Assembly: GCA_963709505.1 (NCBI GenBank)
Contig: CAVPXC010000010.1
Location: 74,906 to 138,905, forward strand
Source of the DNA: CAVPXC01 sp963709505
GTDB lineage: Bacteria; Chloroflexota; Anaerolineae; JAAEKA01
Direction of reading: 5' to 3'
Length of the DNA: 64,000 bases
In this document: piece after piece, positions 17,190-24,943 of the stretch
Layout of the letters: each line of letters begins with the position of its first letter
How positions within the stretch are numbered: the stretch's first letter is position 1
Translations under genes and position numbers: made by a program
The notes under the pieces: generated by a model
What the model was told of the DNA's origin: nothing
Databases searched by the model: none
Seen by the model: only the letters and a program-made list of their open reading frames with translations

Positions 17190-18583
17190 CTACGCACCTT
17201 TTCAAGCAACAGATGCGAACGCCGGGTATCTGAGCGCGTGCGTAGCTCGCGCGCTGCGCCGGCCAGCATCAAGGCATATAAAGGCAAATACTGCGCCCAA
17301 ATGGCCCACTGCATCGGATAGCCGGTAATGAAGATCGTATACGATAAGCCAATCAACCCGCAAAACAGCCACCAGCCCGTCCACGCATCGGCTCGCAGGC
17401 CAAAGACTTTCCCCGGCTGAACGAAGACGGCTACCAGCGGCAGCAGCCACAACAAGTACCACGAGAACAGGTTCTGTGTCAACAACGTAAACGCGCCGAT
17501 CATCCACAGGCTGCGGCGCAGCGCGGTCTCGCCGTCCCGCGCCGGGCGCACTACCATCCACAGACCCAGAGCGCTCAAGGTAATCACAATTAGGAGCAAG
17601 ATGCCTTTGTCCGGGTTCAGACCCAAGGCCTTAAATCCGGGGATCAGCAGCGCGGCGAGCCCCATATTGAAGCGCTCGCCGAAGTACTGAGGCAAAAAGC
17701 CGATCACCCCAATACCATCACGCAGCACAGAAGGCAGATAGCCGGCCAGCAGGGTCAAGCCAAAGGCGACCGGCATGCTCCAGCGGCCGCGCCGGTCGTC
17801 GGGACGCCACAGTGCCGGCAGCAGCATGGCGGGGTAGAGCTTCATGGCCGTGGCCAACCCCAACAGCACGCCGACGAGGATATCCCGCTGCCGGACGCGC
17901 GCCCACCAGGCGCCCACCAGCAGGGGCAGAATCAGCGCATCCAGGTGGGCGCTGTGCGCGGTCTCGAAGATCAGGAGCGGCGCCCAAAGATAGAGCACAA
18001 GCCGGGCCGGCGAGCGCCCGAGCGCGCGCAGGAGGCCAAGCAGCAATGCGCCGGCCAACAGCGCACAGGCCGCCGCAACGATCTGAAACCAGCGCACACT
18101 GTTGGGGACGATGCGCCACAACGCGGCAAAAGCCAGCTCGGCGGTTGGTGGATAGACCGTCACGGCCGGCTTGCGGTTGATATAGCGCCACACACTGGCA
18201 TCTCGATATTCTCGAAGCTCGGGCGCGGCAGGAGGATAGCGATAGGGGCTGATGCCCTGCGCCTGTATCCGCCCATCCCACACGTAGCGGTACATGTCGT
18301 CGGAGAGCGTGGGGCGTGTGAATAAGAGCAAAACCATCATGGCTGCGGCCAGCACAAACACGCCTGCCACCGCTGGCCTGGAGAGCCTGTGCAAGCGCAG
18401 CGCCAACACGGTCGCTACGCCGTAAACGGCAAACGCTGCAAAATAGGCGACCAGGAACGCCACCGTGTGCTGGCGCAGATTCTGCAAGCTCAGCGCGTAG
18501 GCATAGGCCACAAGCGAGAGCGTGCCCAAGGCAAACAGCCAGACGGCCGGACGTTTGTGTTGTGCGGTTGGTAGGAGTGTCAT
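17186..18583 (-). CDS. GT-C integral membrane glycosyltransferase (GT87/DUF2029-like)
   Basis: The 465-residue protein starts at ATG 18583; longer in-frame starts would run into the small zinc-ribbon gene. It has 10-12 membrane segments. After the third helix it has TLSDDMYRYVWDGRIQAQ and SPYRYPP, the acidic-loop signature of this GT-C group, and later FETAHSAHLDALILPLL (luminal H-x-D) and AMKLYPAMLLP. It pairs with the downstream paralogue through an ATGA overlap. A heteromeric or sequential pair of mannosyltransferase-like enzymes is likely; substrates are unknown. Confidence 0.84.
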   Translation of the reverse strand: MTLLPTAQHKRPAVWLFALGTLSLVAYAYALSLQNLRQHTVAFLVAYFAAFAVYGVATVLALRLHRLSRPAVAGVFVLAAAMMVLLLFTRPTLSDDMYRYVWDGRIQAQGISPYRYPPAAPELREYRDASVWRYINRKPAVTVYPPTAELAFAALWRIVPNSVRWFQIVAAACALLAGALLLGLLRALGRSPARLVLYLWAPLLIFETAHSAHLDALILPLLVGAWWARVRQRDILVGVLLGLATAMKLYPAMLLPALWRPDDRRGRWSMPVAFGLTLLAGYLPSVLRDGIGVIGFLPQYFGERFNMGLAALLIPGFKALGLNPDKGILLLIVITLSALGLWMVVRPARDGETALRRSLWMIGAFTLLTQNLFSWYLLWLLPLVAVFVQPGKVFGLRADAWTGWWLFCGLIGLSYTIFITGYPMQWAIWAQYLPLYALMLAGAARELRTRSDTRRSHLLLEKVRR

Positions 18584-18621
18584 CGTGTGGCTTAACGGCT
18601 GGCTGCTCAAACTGGGCTGAT

Positions 18622-18849
18622 CTAGCGCCGCAGCAGTGGCACAAAGAGCACGCTTTTGAAGCCGGCGCCCCCATCCCACCGTTTGTTCGGGTTGGCCGGA
18701 TCGTCCAACCAGCGCGAGCCGTCGGCAGACCGCCATCCCGGATGGTGCTCTGCCAGATCGGTCAGCGTTTCGGCGCTCAGCCAATTGACCTCGGCCAGCT
18801 TCTCGGGCGGAGTGGGGTGCTGGCAGAATGGGCAGACGGTTGTTTCCAT
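18622..18849 (-). CDS. small hypothetical protein with CxxC motif
   Basis: The 75-residue product starts METTVCPFCQHPTPPEKL at ATG 18849, eight bases after AGGAG. The CPFC motif and neighbouring His suggest half of a zinc ribbon, but no second CxxC is present. The remainder (LTDLAEHHPGWRSADGSRW) carries a Trp-rich acidic pattern I do not recognise. It immediately precedes the GT-C pair in the same direction. Confidence 0.6.
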   Translation of the reverse strand: METTVCPFCQHPTPPEKLAEVNWLSAETLTDLAEHHPGWRSADGSRWLDDPANPNKRWDGGAGFKSVLFVPLLRR

Positions 18850-18900
18850 TGGAGGCTCCTGTTGGCGGTGGGTGGGGGGAACCGAAGAGTAGTCGGAATG

Positions 18901-20133
18901 TTACTTGGTCTTGAGAAACTCACGGATTGAAATCGCCGCGGCGGCGCCTTCGCCGACTGCCGAAGCGACCTGTTTGGTGCTGCCGTGGCGCACATCCCCG
19001 GCTGCGAAGACACCGGGCGCGCTGGTTTCGAAGGCAAACGGCTCACGGCCCATGATCTCGCGGCCATGCACCAGGTCGTGACCAGCGAGGACAAAGCCAT
19101 ATCTGTCCATTTCCACGTAGCCTTTGGCAAAGGCGCTGTTGGGTTGCTGGCCGATGAACACGAAGGCCGCCGCAGGATGCAGGACGTCCTTCGCGCCGGT
19201 GTCCAGGTTGCGAGTCTTGACCGTCTTGAGCTTGGAGTTGGCGCCTTCGAAAGCGTCCACCGCCGTACGGAATTTCACGTCTATCCGCGAGCCGGGCTCG
19301 GCTACTTTGTCGATAACGATCTGGCTGGCGGTCAGTTCGTTGCCGCGCACCAGCAAAGTAACCTTGTCGGCGAACTTGGTCAGGTGCAGGCCCTCCTCAC
19401 AGGCGGAGTTGCCGGCGCCTACCACCACGATTTCCTTGGCCCCTTTGTAAAACGGACCATCGCAGGTCGCGCAGAAGTGAATGCCTGCGCCGATGTAGTC
19501 ATCTTCACCCGGCACGCCCAGGCGACGATAGCTAGCGCCAGTGGCGATCAGCACGGCTTTGCCGTGGATGTGCTTGCCGTCGCTATTCTGAGCGCATTGA
19601 TACCCGTCGTGCCAGGCAAGCATGACGATATCCTGCGCTTGCAGGATTTCAACGTCAAAGCGACGGGCCTGCTGCACCATGCGATCGGCCAGCTCCTGGC
19701 CGCCAATTCCCTCCGGAAATCCGGGGAAATTATCAATCGCGCCGGTGATACCAGCCTGACCGCCCAAGCCGGAGCGTTCGATCAGCAGAGTCTCTACGCC
19801 CTCGCGGGCCGCATAGATCGCAGCGGTCAGGCCGGCCGGGCCGCCGCCGATAATCACCAGATCGTAGTAGGTCATCCTGGCTTCAGTTTCCAGGCCGAGC
19901 TTTTGCGCCAGCTCGGCATTGGATGGCTCGACAAGAAAGGAACCGTCCTCGAAGACGACAGTCGGGATGATGCGTTTTCCATTGTTGAGCGTCAGAACGT
20001 AGTCCTCGCCCGTCTTATCTTGCTCGATATCCACCCAGTTGTACTGGACAAACTGCTCGCCCAGGAACTTCTTGGCCCGGCGGCAATCGGGGCACCAGTA
20101 GGCGCCATAAACGGTAATTGCTGGTTGTGACAT
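18901..20133 (-). CDS. glutaredoxin-thioredoxin reductase fusion
   Basis: I start it at ATG 20133 (MSQPAITVYGAYWCPDC); an upstream extension is encoded by a repeat. Residues 1-85 are a glutaredoxin/NrdH-like domain with a CPDC active site and IPTVVFEDGS. Residues 88-410 are a flavoprotein disulfide reductase: FAD loop GGGPAGLTAAIYA, redox-active CATC in HFCATCDGPFYKG, NAD(P) loop GAGNSACEEG and C-terminal FAD motif AAGDVRHGSTKQV. The HRRxxxR patch that fixes NADPH specificity in TrxB is replaced by LLVRGNELTAS, so the electron donor may differ. The enzyme probably reduces its own fused glutaredoxin. It is the last gene of the sulfur-handling cluster. Confidence 0.92.
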   Translation of the reverse strand: MSQPAITVYGAYWCPDCRRAKKFLGEQFVQYNWVDIEQDKTGEDYVLTLNNGKRIIPTVVFEDGSFLVEPSNAELAQKLGLETEARMTYYDLVIIGGGPAGLTAAIYAAREGVETLLIERSGLGGQAGITGAIDNFPGFPEGIGGQELADRMVQQARRFDVEILQAQDIVMLAWHDGYQCAQNSDGKHIHGKAVLIATGASYRRLGVPGEDDYIGAGIHFCATCDGPFYKGAKEIVVVGAGNSACEEGLHLTKFADKVTLLVRGNELTASQIVIDKVAEPGSRIDVKFRTAVDAFEGANSKLKTVKTRNLDTGAKDVLHPAAAFVFIGQQPNSAFAKGYVEMDRYGFVLAGHDLVHGREIMGREPFAFETSAPGVFAAGDVRHGSTKQVASAVGEGAAAAISIREFLKTK

Positions 20134-20161
20134 GAATTGTTGCTCCACAGGTAACTGCTGA

Positions 20162-20256
20162 CCCGTCATTCCTGCGAAGGCAGAATCCATCGGGTAAGCT
20201 TGTATCGACCACCAGCCGGATGGATTCCTGCTCCCGCAGGGGACAGGAATGACGGG
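20162..20256. repeat. REP-like palindrome (cgtcattcctgcg family), diverged copy
   Basis: Imperfect inverted repeat: cccgtcattcctgcgaaggc and a complementary arm ending gacgggg, separated by about 25 bp. Same family as 24723-24811, 25602-25750 and 29022-29130. It lies between the reductase start and the DoxX stop and could act as a transcript stabiliser or terminator. Confidence 0.7.
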
Positions 20257-20285
20257 GCGGCAGTTACTTCCACAGAATTAAGATG

Positions 20286-20975
20286 CTACGTAAGATGCGA
20301 TAACAAGCCGGCAAAGCGACTGCCGCGCGCCTTGGCCGCCAAAAGCCTGGGCCTCAGCAACGCGTCGATACCAAAGACCCTGCCAGGCGCAAACGCAAAC
20401 ATGAAAAGTGAAAGCAGGAAGATCGTGTTATACGCCCATTCCCATTCGTAGGGATTGGGAATGCCGGACAACCCGATCATCAGCTGCGCAGAAACCGCCA
20501 CAGCGATCAGCCCTCCCAGCCGGCTAAACAAGCCCAACAGCAACGTGACGACGATCGCCGCCTCGGCCAGCCACAGCAGCCAGCCGGAGAAACGGATCAT
20601 GGGCATGATGACGCTTTCGAGGAAGATGCCATTGAGACGGGCGATCGGTGCGATGTTGATCGAAATCTCAGGTTCACCCTTGTTGTCGATGTTCGCAACC
20701 AGCAAGGGCCGGGGTTGTTTGGAGTACACCTGCTCGATGCCCATCCAGTCGCACAGGCCGCTGGTGCGCTGGAGCTTCGGGCGGTTGTTCTCGATGGTTG
20801 CAGTGGTGAACGCGAAATCGGACGGGCAGCCGAAAGTGGGCGGCGCCTTCCACCACAGTTGGGTAAAAAAGAGATACGCCAGACCCAAGCGGGCGAGGAC
20901 GAGAACTACTTTGCGCAGGACTGCTTCCCAGCGCGGCAAGGCGTTTTGATCGTAGACAACAGAATCTGTACTCAC
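20286..20975 (-). CDS. DoxX-family membrane protein
   Basis: GTG 20975 is preceded by GGAGG at good spacing; no better start exists. The 229-residue product has four hydrophobic segments (VVLVLARLGLAYLFFTQLWW, SGWLLWLAEAAIVVTLLLGL, GLIAVAVSAQLMIGL, NTIFLLSLFMFAFAPG) and ends with GRVFGIDALL, features of DoxX/TQO small-subunit proteins. A loop of about 75 residues between helices 1 and 2 faces outside. DoxX proteins couple thiosulfate or other sulfur redox to quinones or interact with thiol systems, which fits its position next to thioredoxin reductase and DsrE/TusA. Confidence 0.75.
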   Translation of the reverse strand: MSTDSVVYDQNALPRWEAVLRKVVLVLARLGLAYLFFTQLWWKAPPTFGCPSDFAFTTATIENNRPKLQRTSGLCDWMGIEQVYSKQPRPLLVANIDNKGEPEISINIAPIARLNGIFLESVIMPMIRFSGWLLWLAEAAIVVTLLLGLFSRLGGLIAVAVSAQLMIGLSGIPNPYEWEWAYNTIFLLSLFMFAFAPGRVFGIDALLRPRLLAAKARGSRFAGLLSHLT

Positions 20976-21072
20976 AGCAGCCTCCGGAAAGTTATGATTG
21001 CTAAGCCCTTTTTGGGGAATGTCGGCAGCGCGGTTCCAGTTCGGTGGGTTGAAAGTGCCAGTGTCGCAAACC

Positions 21073-21363
21073 TTACCTGCCCATCCGCATACGGGCGGCG
21101 TCCTCCAGGCTTTCGCCCGGCTTGACGCCGCCCGTTGGCATCTCCCAGCGCTGATTCTCATCAAAGACGTACCGGTCTTGGCGCACCAGAACGACGTGCT
21201 CGTCGTCGATGAACGGCAGCACGCCGACGCACTGCCCACACTCGACGACGCCGTAGATCGTCGTCTTGCCGTTGGGCATCTCGGCGATGTCCTCGCGGAC
21301 CCGTGTCCACCGGTTGCGATAGACTTCACGGGTGCTGAGGGTTTTCCAGGGTGTTGGGGGCAC
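21073..21363 (-). pseudogene. NUDIX hydrolase, truncated inside the Nudix box
   Basis: The frame from GTG 21363 (overlapping the DsrE TAG stop by one base) reads VPPTPWKTLSTREVYRNRW, matching ADP-ribose pyrophosphatase-type NUDIX proteins. Strands CVGVLPFIDDEHVVLVRQDRY and the loop WEMPTGGVKPGESLEDAAR, the first half of the Nudix box, follow. The REXXEE half and the remaining 90 or so residues are absent; the frame ends in RMRMGR. Downstream sequence shows no continuation, so this is a deletion rather than a single frameshift. It should be inactive. Confidence 0.7.
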
Positions 21364-21722
21364 TAAAAGCTCAGGCTCTGCGCCCCGCCGACCAGGGCTT
21401 CGACAGCCGCCACCGCGCCGACGACCGTGGCGCCATCCACGAGTTGATCCGCAGTGATCCCGCGCGGCTTGGCGCAGGCGCCGCAGACCCAGAGCTTGCC
21501 GCCGTTCTCGACAAAGCCCTTCATCACATCGCCAAGCGGCGCAAAGCCGCTGGCCTGCATACCCTCCGTAAAGCCTCGTGTGGCCAGCCAAACGGCGTCG
21601 AGAGTCAGCAGCGCCGTCAACTCCTGCCCGGCCGTCAGCCCGGCATTAGCCACCACAAACGCCAGCGTAGCCCGCTCTACATCCTCCTGACCACGCGACA
21701 GATGAATCAATACGCTTCCCAT
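21363..21722 (-). CDS. DsrE/DsrF-like sulfur-relay protein
   Basis: The 119-residue protein matches the DsrE fold: MGSVLIHLSRGQEDVERATLA at the N-terminus, TLDAVWLATRGF, and VENGGKLWVCGACAKPRGI, where the conserved Cys of DsrE proteins lies (two Cys in CGAC). These proteins carry persulfide sulfur in relay with TusA. It lies directly upstream of the NUDIX remnant and downstream of the TusA domain gene on the same strand. Confidence 0.85.
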   Translation of the reverse strand: MGSVLIHLSRGQEDVERATLAFVVANAGLTAGQELTALLTLDAVWLATRGFTEGMQASGFAPLGDVMKGFVENGGKLWVCGACAKPRGITADQLVDGATVVGAVAAVEALVGGAQSLSF

Positions 21723-21756
21723 AGTGTTCTCCTTTCACCTTACAGCTTGTCTACTT

Positions 21757-21834
21757 GCCTACCAACCTACCAATCTACCAACCTACCAACCTACCAACCT
21801 ACCAATCTACCAATCTACCAATCTACCACCCTAC
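21757..21834. repeat. octamer tandem repeat (ctaccaac/ctaccaat)
   Basis: About nine tandem copies of ctaccaac or ctaccaat fill the gap between DsrE and TusA. No gene is seen in it. Confidence 0.8.
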
Positions 21835-22205
21835 TTCCGCCTAATCACATACCGATCGTCCTGCTGCTCGACCAGCGTGTGCCCAACCATCCGGCACCAG
21901 GCCGGCAGATCGACGGCGACGCTGGGGTCGGTAGCTCGCACCTCCAGCGTTTGACCCGAATCCATTTTGCGCAGAGTTGCCGCGATCTTGTCCAGCGGTC
22001 CCTCGCCGCAGCCCTGGCTGCCGGCGTCGAAAAAGGCGTCAGCGCCGAACAGCGCCGCTGCGGGCTCTGCGGCAGCTTTGGATGGCGGAGGCTGCGCGAT
22101 TAGCGCGGCCGCAGCGCCCTCTCCAGCCGCTCTACCTTCCGACCAGATGACCAGTGCACTTTCAGTTCGTCGAACGCCCACGGCGTTCGCTATGCCCGTG
22201 GTCAC
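21831..22205 (-). CDS. TusA-like sulfurtransferase, C-terminal part of a RAM-TusA reading frame
   Basis: From GTG 22205 the 124-residue frame begins TTGIANAVGVRRTESALVIW, which is the missing last half of the AsnC/Lrp RAM domain encoded just upstream in the same frame. After an Ala/Pro linker the TusA/SirA domain runs from about residue 54: DAGSQGCGEGPLDKI (the CPxP site replaced by GCGEGP), LEVRATDPSVAVDLPAW and YVIRRK. Only one base triplet, TGA at 22208-22206, separates it from the RAM part. The pair is either one gene with a nonsense codon or two restarted halves. Confidence 0.75.
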   Translation of the reverse strand: MTTGIANAVGVRRTESALVIWSEGRAAGEGAAAALIAQPPPSKAAAEPAAALFGADAFFDAGSQGCGEGPLDKIAATLRKMDSGQTLEVRATDPSVAVDLPAWCRMVGHTLVEQQDDRYVIRRK

Positions 22206-22382
22206 TCAATCGCCGAGCGATTGCAGGTCCGGGCTCTCAATCAGGGCGATCAAGTCATAGCGTCCGGTGACGGCGTGGACTTCCTTGATCACCGAGGCGG
22301 CAAGTTTCATGCCGGCCAGTTCGGTGACCAGCTCTTGCACACGAGTTGGCTCGGCTTCGATGAAGACGAAGGCTTGGATCAT
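22206..22382 (-). CDS. AsnC/Lrp ligand-binding (RAM) domain, N-terminal part, ends at in-frame TGA
   Basis: ATG 22382 opens MIQAFVFIEAEPTRVQELV, then SVIKEVHAVTGRYDLIALIESPDLQSLGD before TGA. This is a stand-alone RAM domain without the DNA-binding helix-turn-helix, but only 58 of the usual 75-80 residues are present. The family match resumes without a frame change after the stop (GTG 22205), so TGA occupies a position where a Trp codon would fit. Stand-alone RAM proteins bind amino acids or act as small regulatory subunits; fusion to TusA is unusual. Confidence 0.7.
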   Translation of the reverse strand: MIQAFVFIEAEPTRVQELVTELAGMKLAASVIKEVHAVTGRYDLIALIESPDLQSLGD

Positions 22383-22412
22383 GGTGGTTCTCCGTTATCG
22401 GTATTCGGTATT

Positions 22413-22475
22413 CGGTGATCGGTGATCGGTGATCGGTGATCGGTGATCGGTGATCGGTGATCGGTGATCGGTGAT
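22413..22475. repeat. heptamer tandem repeat (cggtgat)9
   Basis: Nine perfect tandem copies of cggtgat flanked by cggtatt variants. Complementary caccgat copies lie at about 22541-22572, so the whole stretch (22398-22572) can fold back. It separates the radical SAM gene from the RAM-TusA gene. Confidence 0.85.
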
Positions 22476-22611
22476 CGGTATTCGGACTCAGATGAGCGAT
22501 CAGTGATTGGCGGTTGGCCAGCAAAAGCATTTACAGACCACCGATCACCGATCACCGAATACCGATCACCGTACTACTGTTTGCCCGCCGCCGGCGGGTT
22601 CGCGTTTACCC

Positions 22612-23430
22612 TCAGGTGAAGGTCATCAGCGAGGCGCGCCCGGTGCTGGAGATTTCGTCCAGTTGCTGCTGGATCCGATCGACGGCGACACTGAGCGGGA
22701 ACATCTGCTTGCTGATCTGCATATCGGCGTCGGTGGAGAGGGGGTGCCAGAACACGCCGTCGAGGTTGACGGTTACTTCGGGCATCAAGTTGCCCTTTTC
22801 CAGCTCGATCCCCTCTTTGGAATAACCGCGCTTGGCCAGCGGGCGGATGAAGTGGTCCTGCTCAGGGATGCCCAGCGACCGATGCAGCGCACAGATCTGG
22901 TCGATGTGGCCGGTGTTGGCCGGCGTTTCAGTCGTGCTGATGCGCACGTGTACGCCATTGGCCTGCAGGATCTCGATGCTGTCCACGGTTTTTTGCCACG
23001 TTCCTCGCCCGCGATAGGCGTCGTGATGCTCGGCCAAACCACCGTCCAAGCTGACCTGCAGGGTCAAGTTGGGGTTGTCGATCGCCTTGAGCTGTTCCAG
23101 CCGGCTGGTGTTGAACAGCATACCATTGGTTAGCACGCTGGTTTTGACCCGGACCGACGAGTAGGCCAGCATGTCGTAGATCTCTTTGAGGATAAACGGC
23201 TCACCGCCCGTGAAGAAGATCTCGCTGAAACCTAGTGCTACCGCCTCGTCGACCAGCCGCTGGGCGTTGTGCAGCCCGATGGCGCGGCGCGGGACGTTTG
23301 GGCTGGACTTGGCAACGCAGTAGCTGCAGCGTAGATTGCAATCGTAGTTGGTATAGATCCACAGCTTCCACTGGAAAGCCGGCTGGCAGATACTGGATTG
23401 AGCCGAGCCATTGACCTTGTTTGTGTTCAT
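22612..23430 (-). CDS. radical SAM protein
   Basis: The 272-residue protein binds a [4Fe-4S] cluster through CNLRCSYC (CxxxCxxC) after LWIYTNYD, and has the SAM-binding FTGGEPF (GGE motif), TNGMLFN and LQVSLDGG strands of the partial TIM barrel. No extra C-terminal cluster Cys motif is evident. The length is short for SPASM enzymes. It starts one base after the stop of the second radical SAM gene upstream (TAAAATG), so both are co-translated. The substrate is unknown; peptide or cofactor modification are the usual roles. Confidence 0.87.
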   Translation of the reverse strand: MNTNKVNGSAQSSICQPAFQWKLWIYTNYDCNLRCSYCVAKSSPNVPRRAIGLHNAQRLVDEAVALGFSEIFFTGGEPFILKEIYDMLAYSSVRVKTSVLTNGMLFNTSRLEQLKAIDNPNLTLQVSLDGGLAEHHDAYRGRGTWQKTVDSIEILQANGVHVRISTTETPANTGHIDQICALHRSLGIPEQDHFIRPLAKRGYSKEGIELEKGNLMPEVTVNLDGVFWHPLSTDADMQISKQMFPLSVAVDRIQQQLDEISSTGRASLMTFT

Positions 23431-23431
23431 T

Positions 23432-24562
23432 TTACAAACTCCAAAACACGCCGCAGTTAGCGCAGGCTTTGTGCGGCCTGTCGGTGAAGAAATCGGTGCG
23501 GAACTGGCGGTAGAGCGTGTCGTTCCAGAGCTCGCTAAAGGGCTTTTCGAACAGATTACCCAAGATCAGGCTCTCATAATCGTGAGTGGCAAAAGGCGAG
23601 ATGCAGCAGGGCAAACAGTTTCCATTGGCTGTCACGTAAGCGGTCGTCCAGGGCCGCAGACACGCTTGCCAGGGGTGATCGTCTGCCAGACGGGCGGCGG
23701 CCAGGCTGTTGCGCGGATCGCGCGCGCCGGCGGCGCGAAAATCGACACCCAAGGTCGTGCTCAGCGCTTCGCACTGCGCGATGATCTCGTCTTGCTTGAC
23801 CGCATCTGCGCCGAAGATGGCCAGCTCACGGCGGGCCATGCCGTACTGCGCTTCCGGCTCATGGCCGAAAAAGGTCATGCGCTGAACGTAAACTTCCGGC
23901 ACACCCAGGCGTGCGGCCAGCCGCACCAAATCAGGCAGTTCCTGCAGGTTTTCCTTGGTGACGACGCACCAAATTGAGATGCGCGGGCTCTCTGCTTGAA
24001 GGCGCGCCCGGGTCTGCACCAGCCCGGCCAGTCCCTGCTCGATCTTGTGGAGCAAGTCGGCGCCGCGAATGCGGGCGTAGGTCTCGGGCTCAGCGCCGTC
24101 GATCGAGCAACGATATTCGTCCAGCCCACTGCGCACCAGCGCCTCCTGCCAGGCCAGGGTGAGCAGTGTGCCGTTTGAGTTAAATAGCACCTCAATCTCG
24201 CGACGCTTGAGATAGGCGATAATCTGTGGTAGCTCTTTGTTCAGCAGCGGCTCGCCGATGCCGTGCAGCACCGCCCGTCGCATCTCAGGAAACTGCTCGG
24301 CGATAAAGACAAACTCGTCGTAGGTGAGGCTGCGCAACGGCTCGCGAGTGAAGTAGGTCCGGGGACACGTTTCGCACAGCAGGTTGCAGCGATTGGTGAC
24401 CTCGATAAAGACAACGCGCGGGTCAATGGCCGCAATCGAGCGGCGCACCATGCCCTCGGGCAGCCGGTAGGCATCGGGCAGAAAGGTCGGCTGGGGAATG
24501 AGCGTTTGTAGCGCCGGATCAGCCGGCGTTACAACCATTAGTGAAATGGGTTGGGATACCAT
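23432..24562 (-). CDS. radical SAM protein with C-terminal SPASM-like cluster site
   Basis: The 376-residue protein has the radical SAM motif CNLLCETC in VFIEVTNRCNLLCETCPRTY, the GIGEPLLN GGE-equivalent, FNSNGTLL, and later CSIDGAEPETY. The C-terminal part has ACLRPW, NGNCLPCCIS and CANCG Cys groups as in SPASM/twitch domains that bind auxiliary Fe-S clusters. Such enzymes modify peptides or assemble cofactors. It is the promoter-proximal gene of the reverse cluster that runs through RAM-TusA and DsrE to thioredoxin reductase. Confidence 0.88.
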   Translation of the reverse strand: MVSQPISLMVVTPADPALQTLIPQPTFLPDAYRLPEGMVRRSIAAIDPRVVFIEVTNRCNLLCETCPRTYFTREPLRSLTYDEFVFIAEQFPEMRRAVLHGIGEPLLNKELPQIIAYLKRREIEVLFNSNGTLLTLAWQEALVRSGLDEYRCSIDGAEPETYARIRGADLLHKIEQGLAGLVQTRARLQAESPRISIWCVVTKENLQELPDLVRLAARLGVPEVYVQRMTFFGHEPEAQYGMARRELAIFGADAVKQDEIIAQCEALSTTLGVDFRAAGARDPRNSLAAARLADDHPWQACLRPWTTAYVTANGNCLPCCISPFATHDYESLILGNLFEKPFSELWNDTLYRQFRTDFFTDRPHKACANCGVFWSL

Positions 24563-24722
24563 TAAAAGCTTTCGTTCCAGGGGTTTATCCGGTCATCCAA
24601 CAGCCAGCAAGCTTTGTACTGCATGCAAGGCGAAATGTCAAAGGAATTGGTCAGCCAAGTAAAGCATAGATCGCATCTCTTGCTATACTCTTACCGATTT
24701 CTTACAAAATTCGTAACAGCCA

Positions 24723-24811
24723 CCCGTCATTCCTGCGAAAGCAGGAATCCATCGGGATTGCGGTCAATGCGAGCTTACCCGATGGATTCCTGCTTTCGCA
24801 GGAATGACGGG
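24723..24811. repeat. REP-like palindrome with perfect 34-bp arms
   Basis: Arms at 24723-24756 and 24778-24811 are exact inverted complements over 34 bp, beginning cccgtcattcctgcgaaagc; each arm also contains an inner palindrome (cctgcgaaagcagg). The loop is 21 bp. It lies in the 381-bp gap between the divergent radical SAM and cyclase genes. Confidence 0.85.
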
Positions 24812-24868
24812 TGAGCAGTTATCAGGACTCTTATCCAGCGCCGTGATCGGGCAGCACCGCTTCTGGCT

Positions 24869-24896
24869 TTGTCTTCTTGATCTACGATGTTACAAT
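24869..24896 (+). promoter_or_regulatory. candidate promoter for the cyclase gene
   Basis: TTGTCT (24869-24874) and TACAAT (24891-24896), spacer 16 bp, 48 bp upstream of the cyclase start codon. A moderate consensus match; nothing else promoter-like was seen closer. Confidence 0.4.
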
Positions 24897-24943
24897 GACG
24901 CACGTTCGAGACCATAGATTCCTATAACTAGAGGAACATCGTA

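Noticed and set aside
18985..20130. Long forward open frame opposite the thioredoxin reductase (381 codons)
   Set aside because: The reverse frame holds all flavoprotein motifs; the forward frame is Val/Gly/Ala-rich shadow sequence.
22413..22475. CRISPR-like repeat array
   Set aside because: Copies are contiguous 7-mers without spacers and no cas genes are present.
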